In this document: positions 57,722 to 64,000 of the stretch, piece after piece
How positions within the stretch are numbered: position 1 is the stretch's first letter
Layout of the letters: each line of letters starts with the position of its first letter
From: Sphingobium sp. Ant17
GTDB lineage: Bacteria; Pseudomonadota; Alphaproteobacteria; Sphingomonadales; Sphingomonadaceae
DNA length: 64,000 bases
Assembly (NCBI RefSeq): GCF_000588875.1
Contig: NZ_JEMV01000006.1
Span: forward strand, 48,141-112,140
Direction of reading: 5' to 3'
Notes under the pieces: model-generated
The model's input: the letters and a program-made list of their open reading frames with translations, nothing else
The model's database searches: none
Told to the model about the DNA's origin: nothing
Position numbers and translations under genes: made by a program

Positions 57722-57797
57722 TGGTGGGCGATGACGGGCTCGAACCGCCGACATTCTCGGTGTAAACGAGACGCTCTACCAACTGAGCTAATCGCCC
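57722..57797 (-). tRNA. tRNA-Val (anticodon UAC)
   Basis: A 76-base cloverleaf with encoded CCA on the minus strand. The acceptor stem GGGCGAT pairs with ATCGCCC, the D-arm reads AGCTCAGTTGGTAGAGC, the anticodon stem TCTCG/CGAGA encloses loop TTTACAC with anticodon TAC, and the T-arm is GGCGGTTCGAGCCCGTC. It is a valine tRNA for GUA/GUG codons. Confidence 0.97.
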
Positions 57798-57866
57798 CCT
57801 TGCGGAGAACCGCCTATCTAGGCGAAAAAGCGGTGCCGTCAAGCCGGGCCGTCCAAGACAAGCGCG

Positions 57867-58859
57867 TCAACTCGCCAGCAGGCGGCGGCTGGCCCCGAAC
57901 CAGCGGATCATCGCGTCGGCGGCATCCTGCGCCAGAGCGATGAAGATGCGGCGGCCATCCTGCGGATCGGCCTGTCGTTCGACCAGACCCTTGGCGGTCA
58001 GGGTGCGAATCCAGCGCAACGCCGTGGTCGGCGGCACGGCGGCGGCGATGCACAGGCTGGAGACGGAGACGCGCTCCTGCTCCAGCCGGGCGGCGAGCAG
58101 GTCGAGCAGCATGTCCCAGGCCGGGTCCGCGAACAGGTCGCCGGGCAGGAAGTCGGCCCGGATGCGGCGGGCGCGCAGCAGGTCACGCACCTGCGTCGCG
58201 CTCAACGTCGGCACCTGGGCATAGGCATGGGGTGCGGCGGCACCCATTGGCGCGAGCGCGGGCATGCCGATATAATCGCTCGGCCGGTCGGCGATGCGCG
58301 GGCCGGGATCGAAAGAGGGCGCGGCGAAGGGCGACCGCTGCGTCAGCGCGTCGAGCGTGCGGGCGAGGCGGCTGACCTCGGCGCTCAATTGCTCAAGCCG
58401 GGCGCTGTCGCGGTCCTGTTCATGAACCTGACCGGGGGCGGGGCGTTCCTCGCCCGCCGTGACGAGCGCAGCGGCCAGGTCGCTATGGTCGGGATTGCAG
58501 AGCAATTGGGTCTGCGCGCCCTGGGCAGCGGCAAAGGCGAGGTCGATCGTGTCCCATCCCGCGACCAGGATGACGGCCATGCCCTGCTGGATCGCCTGTG
58601 CCTCCACTTGCGCCAGCAAGGGTTCGAGCGCGGGGGTTGGCACCGGGCAGAAGAGCAGCAGCACGGCGCATTGCAACTGGCCATCCAGCCGCGCCGAGGC
58701 TTCGGCGAGCGGCGCGACGCCCAGCAGTCGCAGCCCGGCGGCATCGGCCACCGGCATCAGGTCCGCCGCATCGATTCGGTCGGCGATGACAAGCAGGCCT
58801 GCCCGATGATCGCGCCGCAAATGATCCGCTCTGCCCATGCTGTAGGAAAAATCTTCCAT
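57867..58859 (-). CDS. MarR-like winged-helix protein with large N-terminal domain
   Basis: A 330-residue protein starting at ATG 58859 (MEDFSYSMGRADHLRRDHRAGLL). The first 150 residues form an alternating alpha/beta region (LLVIADRIDAADLMPVADAAGLRLLGV, AVILVAGWDTIDLAFAAAQGAQTQLL) that looks receiver- or Rossmann-like, without the acidic phosphorylation pocket. A helical or coiled linker follows (ARLEQLSAEVSRLARTLDAL). The C-terminal ~95 residues are a winged helix like MarR (VSSLCIAAAVPPTTALRWIRTLTAKGLVERQADPQDGRRIFIALAQDA). It probably regulates transcription; the fused sensory domain and targets are not identified. Confidence 0.75.
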   Translation of the reverse strand: MEDFSYSMGRADHLRRDHRAGLLVIADRIDAADLMPVADAAGLRLLGVAPLAEASARLDGQLQCAVLLLFCPVPTPALEPLLAQVEAQAIQQGMAVILVAGWDTIDLAFAAAQGAQTQLLCNPDHSDLAAALVTAGEERPAPGQVHEQDRDSARLEQLSAEVSRLARTLDALTQRSPFAAPSFDPGPRIADRPSDYIGMPALAPMGAAAPHAYAQVPTLSATQVRDLLRARRIRADFLPGDLFADPAWDMLLDLLAARLEQERVSVSSLCIAAAVPPTTALRWIRTLTAKGLVERQADPQDGRRIFIALAQDAADAMIRWFGASRRLLAS

Positions 58860-59079
58860 CGTCGCTCCGGCTCCTGTTCTAGCTTCGTTCCTGGGACTAA
58901 AGCAAGAACGGATCGAATCAGCCGCATCTGTCGCCATAGTGACGATAATCCGGTGCAAAGGGGTGGGATACCAGCCCTGCGCGGGTATTTTCCCACCATC
59001 TTCGCGCCGATCTGGCGGGAGGAGAGGGGGCGTCGCCCGATCTCTCCATTATGGAGTCATTTGGCAGGCAGCACTGGTG

Positions 59080-59931
59080 TCAGATCGCGGTGGCGCGCGC
59101 GAAGGCGATGTAGAGCGCCCGCAGCCGCATCGCGACCGGGCCGGGGGTGCCGTCGCCGATCGTCTGCCCATCGATCCGCACCACTGACTGGCACAGCGTC
59201 GAGGCGCTGGCGATGAAAGCCTCCCGCGCGGCCAGTGCCTCCGCCACCGTGAAAGCCCGATGCACGACGGCGATGTCGCTTTCCTGCGCCAAGGCGGTCA
59301 GCGCCGCGCCGGTGCAGCCCGCCAGTACCGCCTGGCTATAGGGGCGGGTGACGATGCCTTCGTCGGTGACGATGAAGGCGGTAGAGGACGCGCCTTCGGT
59401 GACGAAGCCGTCCTCCACCATCCACGCTTCCTGCGCGCCCGCGTCGCGCGCGGCCTGCTTCGCCAAGACCTGCGCGAGCAGCCCCACGCTCTTGATGTCG
59501 CGCCGCGCCCAGCGCAGGTCGATCATGGTGGCCACCGCGATGCCGGTGCGGACGGCGGGCACGTCGAGTATCGGCTTGTCCGCGACGAACAGGAACAATG
59601 TCGGTTCGATATCCGGCGCGGCCAGGAACTCGCGGCCCGCCTCCGCCCCGCGCGTGAGTTGGAGATAGACCAGCCCCTCGGTCACCCCGTTGCGCGCGAC
59701 CAGTTCCCGCTGCACCGCCTCGATCTGCGCCAGCGTCACGGGCAGACGGATGCCGAGCGCGTCCGCCGACCGTTCCAGCCGGGCGAGGTGGCTGGCGGTG
59801 TCGACCAGCCGCCCGTCGATCACCGCCGCCACCTCATAGACGCCATCGGCGAAGAGAAAGCCGCGATCGAGCGGCGAAATGCGGGCCTCGTCCAGTGGCA
59901 GGAAGGTGCCGTTCAGATAGGCGATCGCCAT
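59080..59931 (-). CDS. D-amino-acid aminotransferase (class IV)
   Basis: A 283-residue PLP enzyme starting MAIAYLNGTFLPLDEARISPLDRGFLFADGVYEVAAVIDGRL. The class-IV landmarks are RARDGVYE-like FADGVYE, the PLP Lys in RDIKSVGLLAQVLAKQAA, and EGFVTEGASSTAF-like DGFVTEGASSTAFIV with the Glu and Thr that hold the cofactor. It matches D-amino-acid transaminase and branched-chain aminotransferase relatives; by N-terminus and length D-Ala aminotransferase is favoured. Role: D-glutamate/D-alanine supply for peptidoglycan, or D-amino-acid catabolism. The second TonB receptor gene is 28 bp upstream on the same strand. Confidence 0.88.
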   Translation of the reverse strand: MAIAYLNGTFLPLDEARISPLDRGFLFADGVYEVAAVIDGRLVDTASHLARLERSADALGIRLPVTLAQIEAVQRELVARNGVTEGLVYLQLTRGAEAGREFLAAPDIEPTLFLFVADKPILDVPAVRTGIAVATMIDLRWARRDIKSVGLLAQVLAKQAARDAGAQEAWMVEDGFVTEGASSTAFIVTDEGIVTRPYSQAVLAGCTGAALTALAQESDIAVVHRAFTVAEALAAREAFIASASTLCQSVVRIDGQTIGDGTPGPVAMRLRALYIAFARATAI

Positions 59932-59959
59932 AAGGCCGTTCCTCCGCTCTGATCCGCTT

Positions 59960-61977
59960 CTATCCGCTGAAGCTGACGCCGATCCAGAGCGTGCGCGGCG
60001 TGCCCAGATCCATCGATCCGCCTGCATTGCGCGTGACGATCGTCTCATCCAGCAGATTTTCGCCCCGCGCCACCAGCGTCACGCCGCCCGTCAACGGCAG
60101 CCGGGCGATGGCATCGACGGTGATCGCGTGGGGCAGGACGTCGCTTTGCAGATCATCCTCATATTGTTTCGCGACATAGCGCAGCGTGGTCGACAGCGTC
60201 GGTCCCTGCGCCGGGCTGTAGGCGATGGTTGCGCTGGCGGCATGGCGCGGGCTTTGCGCTGGGGTGAGGCCATCGAATGCTTCGCCAGGCGCATGGACGC
60301 GGCTGCGGCTATAGGCATAGGAGGCCGACAGGCGCATGGCGCCCAGCGTCGCATCCGCCGTCAGTTCCACGCCCTTGGCGACGATCCGGTCGATATTGCG
60401 GCGCTGGCGCGTGGTGGCGGTCAGCGTCACATTGGCGACCGCATCGTCCAGCCGGTTGATGAAGCCGGTCGCCGACAGGCTGATGCCCGGCACCGGGGTC
60501 AGGTCGATGCCGACCTCCGCGCCTTTCAGCTTTTCCGGTGTCAGTGCATCATTGGCCTGCGTCGTGATCGGAAAGACCACGAAGGGGCGATAGAGTTCGT
60601 TGAGCGTCGGCAGGCGGAAGCCGCTATAGGCCGCGCCGCGCAGCGCGATCGCGTCGCTCGCCCGATAGAGCGCGCCCGCCCGGCCCGACACTTCCCAGTC
60701 CGACCGGTCGGCATAATCGCTCGACGTGCCAACGCCGCTGGTTGCGCTGACCTGCCGGTAGAAACCGTCGCTGATCGACCAGCGATCGGCGCGCACGCCG
60801 CCGGTCAGTACCAGCCGCCCGTCCGGCCCGGCCGGCGTCCAGTCATCCTCAACAAAGATCCCGCGCGTCCATTGCTGCCCCCCGGCATGGCGGCGGAAGG
60901 TCGCGGGATTGCTGGCGCTATTCGCATTATAGGCGTCCTCGAACATGTCGCCGCTGGCAAAGCGGCTATCGACGCGACCCGCAGCACATGCGCGTCCCCC
61001 ACCGGCGGGCGCAGCTCGATCTTGCCGCCGATCCCGGTCGAGGGCGTGTTGCGCTGGTCCAATGTCCGGCGGAAGGTGGAGGAGGAGATGACGAGATTGG
61101 AGAAATTGCGCACCTGCACATAGGCGAGCGCATCGACCTGCCACCGCCCGCGATCGATATAGCGGATGCTGGCGTCCTGCCCCTGGCTGCTATTGTCCGC
61201 CCCGGCGAAGCGCAGCGTGCGCTTGTCCTCGAACAGGGTCGCGCGAAATTGCACTTCCGACGTGGCGGAGATCGGCGCGACCGCGCGCAGATTGGTGGAC
61301 CAGCCATCATAGGCGGCGGGCACGGTCGCGGCGACGCGCTGGTCCCTGGGCGTGGTCTGAAACCCATCGCCCCGGTCCCACCGCCCCGATAGTGAGACAT
61401 AGCCGTTGCCGACGTCGGGCGTGATACTGGCTGACACTTCGGTCGAATCGCGGCTGCCATAGAAGGCGCTGGCGGCAAAGCCCGGTAACTGGTCGCGCGT
61501 CGCGCTCGCCAGTTCGATCGTCCCCGCCACCGCGCCCGCGCCGAACGCGCCGATGCCGCCGCCGCGCGTCACCCGCACCACCGAGAGGCGATCAGGCACC
61601 AGCGCGCTGAAGGGGATATAGCCGAAAAACGGGTCCGCCATGGGCACGCCGTCGAGCAGCACCAGCGTCCGGCTCGACGCATTGCCGCCCAGCGCGCGCA
61701 GCGTCGCCCCTTGCGCCGACGGGTTGGCCGATCGGCTGTCGGACCGGCGGAATTGCTGGAAGCCAGCGACATCGCCCAGCACGCTTTCGATCCGGCCCGA
61801 CGCACTGTCCTGCAAGCGCTGGCGGTCGATCACCACTGATCCATAAGCGGGCGTGCCGGGCGGCAGGTCCAGTCCCGCGCCGGTCACGACGATGGTGGCC
61901 GGGTCGCCCGCCGCCGGTTGCGCCAATGCGATGCCGGGCAGGAAGAACAGGATGGCGGGGAGGGGAAGAGATTTCAT
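59960..61977 (-). pseudogene. TonB-dependent receptor (BtuB-like), frameshifted
   Basis: Starts at 61977 with a signal peptide (MKSLPLPAILFFLPGIALA), TonB box-like TIVVTGAG, and a plug domain (SGRIESVLGDVAGFQQFRRSDSRSANPSAQGATLRALGGNASSRTLVLLDGVPMADPFFGYIPFSAL, VVRVTRGGGIGAFGAGAVAGTIEL). Frame is lost near 60975, where one G/C is missing in GTCGCGTCG; the next frame continues GVDSRFASGDMFEDAYN and finishes the barrel (LRGAAYSGFRLPTLNELYRP, ARGENLLDETIVTRNAGG, ending RTLWIGVSFSG). Repaired length is about 672 residues, close to BtuB-type receptors. The ligand is unknown; no cobalamin riboswitch is seen in the 51-bp upstream gap. Confidence 0.85.
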
Positions 61978-62028
61978 GCCCCCGCTCTCCCCATTTCGGC
62001 CGCCTTTTGCAAATGGAAAGGCCGCGCC

Positions 62029-63258
62029 TTACTCCAGCCTGCGGATCGCCCGTTCGTCGCAATAGGGCGTGACCCGCTCGACCGGACTGACGCCTGGCAC
62101 CTGCAACGCCTGCCCGATCCGCAGCGGCGCGAACCGCTGGCGCGCGATCCCCTGGCAGCGCAGCGCCAGTTCCAGCATGCGCGGCGGCGTATCCCATTGT
62201 TCGTAGGACAGGCGGAACGTCCCCCAATGGATGGGGATGGCGGTCGATGCGCCCAGCCGTTTGAACATCTCCACCGCCTGGATCGGCCCGACATGGGCGT
62301 CCGACTGCATCTGCCCCTTCCAGAAACGGAACGCGCCGATCGGGATCAGCGCCAGCCGGATCGGCCCGATCCGCGCGGCCTCGATAGGCCAGCCCATGTC
62401 GCCCGCGCCCGTGTCGCCCGCAAAGAAGATATTGCCCGCCCGCGTCGCGATGACGAAGCTCGACCACAGCGCCCGGTTGCGGTCGCTGCCCCAGCGGCTG
62501 CTCCAATGATGGTTGCGGGTCACATGGACGCGATAATCGGGGCAATGTTCGTAATTGCCGCACTGGATCACCGCGCCCGGCGCCAGCCCGTTGAGCGCCG
62601 CGCCGCTGACCGACTGGCCCCAATCGAGCGCAGTCGCGGGAATGCCATGCGCCCGCAACAGCGCGTCATTGCCAAGGCTGGTGACGATCTTGGGCTTGTC
62701 CCGCGCCCACAACCTTTTCAATGTCGGCAGGTCGAGATGGTCATAATGATTATGGCTGATGACGATCAGGTCGATCTTGGGCAGATCATCGAAGCGGATG
62801 CCCGGTTCCGCCACCCGCTTGGGGCCAAAGGGGGGCAGGGGGCTGGCATGGTCCGACCAGATCGGGTCGGTCAATATGTTCAGCCCCGCCGCCTGCACCA
62901 GCACGCTCGCATGCCCGACCCAGGTCGCCACCATGCCGCGGGGCGCGGCAAAGGGCGCGGGTCTGGCAGGCTTGACCGCGATCGCCACCGGCCATTCCGG
63001 GCGATCGTCATCGCCCAGCAGCCAGCGTAGGAGGAAGCCCATCCGACTGGTGCCGGGCGGCGCGGGCGGTTCTATCGCGCCATCGGGATTGAAGAAATGC
63101 GCGCCGTCATAATGGCGGCTGACCGGCCCGTCATAATAGATGCGGTCGAGGAAGGGCGGAACGATGGTGATCGCCAGGCACAGCGCCACCACCGCGAACA
63201 ACAGCGCGACCCCCAAGCCCCTGACGATGCGGATAAGGCGACCCATGCCCAGCGCCAT
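62029..63258 (-). CDS. MBL-fold metallo-hydrolase (NAPE-PLD/UlaG-like)
   Basis: A 409-residue protein with one N-terminal membrane helix (GLGVALLFAVVALCLAITIVPPFL). The metallo-beta-lactamase core includes TWVGHASVLVQAAGLNILTDPIWSD, the zinc motif ISHNHYDHLDLPTL (HxHxDH), VTRNHHWSSRW, and GDTGAGDMGWPIEAARI, and closes with PIHWGTFRLSYEQWDTP. This matches the N-acyl-phosphatidylethanolamine phospholipase D-like branch, which cleaves phosphodiesters. It is membrane-anchored with the catalytic domain probably periplasmic. Two starts are possible, MALG (63258) or MGRL (63246). Confidence 0.87.
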   Translation of the reverse strand: MALGMGRLIRIVRGLGVALLFAVVALCLAITIVPPFLDRIYYDGPVSRHYDGAHFFNPDGAIEPPAPPGTSRMGFLLRWLLGDDDRPEWPVAIAVKPARPAPFAAPRGMVATWVGHASVLVQAAGLNILTDPIWSDHASPLPPFGPKRVAEPGIRFDDLPKIDLIVISHNHYDHLDLPTLKRLWARDKPKIVTSLGNDALLRAHGIPATALDWGQSVSGAALNGLAPGAVIQCGNYEHCPDYRVHVTRNHHWSSRWGSDRNRALWSSFVIATRAGNIFFAGDTGAGDMGWPIEAARIGPIRLALIPIGAFRFWKGQMQSDAHVGPIQAVEMFKRLGASTAIPIHWGTFRLSYEQWDTPPRMLELALRCQGIARQRFAPLRIGQALQVPGVSPVERVTPYCDERAIRRLE

Positions 63259-63300
63259 AGCGGACGGGGGCGGCGGAGCAAGGGGGTGTGAGGGTGGGAC

Positions 63301-63440
63301 TTACGCTTCCCACTTAATTCCCCCCTCCCCAGCGGGGAGGGGCCGGGGGAGCGAGGCAAAGCCGAGCGTCTGCGCAAGCGGCGGCATACCCCCACCCAAC
63401 CTTCCCCTCAAAGGGGGAGGGGTCGAAAAATCGCAACCGC
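63301..63440. repeat. Extragenic hairpin repeats
   Basis: A perfect 9-bp hairpin (63322-63330 with 63334-63342, loop AGC) followed by a C-rich segment with another CCCCTC/GGGGG arrangement around 63402-63422. These belong to the same purine/pyrimidine palindrome family as the elements at 25537 and 47317. No gene is seen between 63259 and 63525. Confidence 0.55.
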
Positions 63441-63525
63441 AGCGCGCAGCAAACAGGGCCAGCAAACCAAGCCCTGAACGGACCTTCGTCATGCCGCCAA
63501 CCGCCACCGCCCTACGGATACCGCC

Positions 63526-63885
63526 TCACTGATAATGCAGCCTCTTGTCGAACCCCTCATTCGCCTTGGCCATCTTGGCGATCTTGCGCGGCTGGCTGCG
63601 GACATGCCGCTCGAACCGCATATCGTCATAAACGCCCGTCGCTGGATAGTCTTCCTGGCGGATCAGCTCCTTGAGCCGCTGGGCGAACAGCGCCTGCGTT
63701 TCGATGCAATCGGGCAATTGCAGGGCGCGGCACACCCATTCCTCGGCGGCGGCCTTGTCATACTCATCTCGCGATTCATAATCGCGCCGATCCGCCGCCG
63801 CCTGATCCAAACGCGCCGCATCGAACCGCCGCGCCAACCATAGCCGCACCACCGCCCCATCCCACGCGTTCGACGGCTCGCTCAT
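63526..63885 (-). CDS. Conserved hypothetical protein
   Basis: A 119-residue protein starting at ATG 63885 (MSEPSNAWDGAVVRLWLARRFDAARLDQAAADRRDYESRDEYDKAAAEEW). It is rich in Arg, Asp and Glu and probably all-helical, with WVCRALQLPDCIETQALFAQRLKELIRQEDYPATGVYDDMRFERH in the second half and no signal peptide. Similar proteins occur in sphingomonads by composition; no function known. The frame is open upstream without convincing sequence. Confidence 0.6.
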   Translation of the reverse strand: MSEPSNAWDGAVVRLWLARRFDAARLDQAAADRRDYESRDEYDKAAAEEWVCRALQLPDCIETQALFAQRLKELIRQEDYPATGVYDDMRFERHVRSQPRKIAKMAKANEGFDKRLHYQ

Positions 63886-64000
63886 GATTTGCTCCACATC
63901 TTGGTCATCCTTGCACCCATAGAGGAGGAGAGCGGAGAAGCTACCACGGTGGAAGGAGGCAATCGCTCGACTGACAAGCGCCACTTGTCGCCATTACATT

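Noticed and set aside
61978..62028. Cobalamin riboswitch for the BtuB-like receptor
   Set aside because: The upstream gap is only 51 bp and contains no box-like conserved sequence.

Overview
The window looks like chromosomal DNA of a GC-rich alphaproteobacterium of the Sphingomonadaceae (Sphingobium/Sphingomonas-like). The evidence is a crtY-crtI-crtB carotenoid cluster, several DUF3617-type lipoproteins, two TonB-dependent receptors, FabI, RlmN and HspQ homologues of the alphaproteobacterial type, and the short pyrimidine/purine hairpin repeats between genes. No prophage, integrase, transposase, rRNA operon, CRISPR array or replication origin is visible. The genus is an inference; no search was run.

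Layout: 1-5.6 kb holds two tandem CHAP-domain cell-wall hydrolases, a DUF3297 protein, a Trp/Arg-rich exported protein, a cyclopropane-fatty-acid synthase, a molybdopterin oxidoreductase with its cytochrome b partner, and a small outer-membrane barrel. 5.7-12.4 kb holds rlmN, dnaN, a membrane GGDEF-EAL-PilZ c-di-GMP protein and a lone receiver domain. 12.4-25.2 kb holds a large TonB receptor, prolyl iminopeptidase, a hicAB toxin-antitoxin pair with a broken toxin, uvrB, a LysM-nuclease toxin with a YezG-like immunity gene, two DUF3617 lipoproteins, guaA and an MFS exporter. 25.2-27 kb is a repeat-rich, lower-GC patch with a DUF6471 gene and a two-TM protein of unknown function. 27-36.4 kb is mixed metabolism and transport: DUF1275, an OPT transporter, an SGNH hydrolase, hspQ, tRNA-Ser, a LysR/SnoaL/SDR module, a DAACS symporter and pdxH. 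36.5-40.3 kb is a tightly packed dnaJ-yihY-fabI-aroC run. 40.5-48.6 kb has an anion permease, a PhzF protein, a serine hydrolase, recQ, a TIGR01244 phosphatase-like protein and the dmeRF metal-efflux pair. 48.7-53 kb is the carotenoid operon crtY-crtI-LOG-crtB. 53-64 kb has glnK-amtB, DUF924, tldD, tRNA-Val, a MarR-like regulator, a D-amino-acid transaminase, a second TonB receptor, an MBL hydrolase and a small hypothetical gene.

A striking property of the window is that eight otherwise intact genes (Trp/Arg-rich protein, cfa, DUF6471, OPT, dnaJ, glnK, tldD, the second TonB receptor) are each broken by a single-base gain or loss, twice in OPT, nearly all in short G/C runs. This is most simply read as uncorrected consensus indels, not mass gene decay. 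The hicA lesion differs: it is a clean 7-bp tandem duplication and looks like a genuine toxin-inactivating mutation. The best candidates for unusual biology are the LysM-nuclease/immunity pair (19.6-21.0 kb), the repeat-flanked lower-GC island (25.55-26.8 kb), the mutated hicA, and a LOG-family gene embedded in the carotenoid operon.
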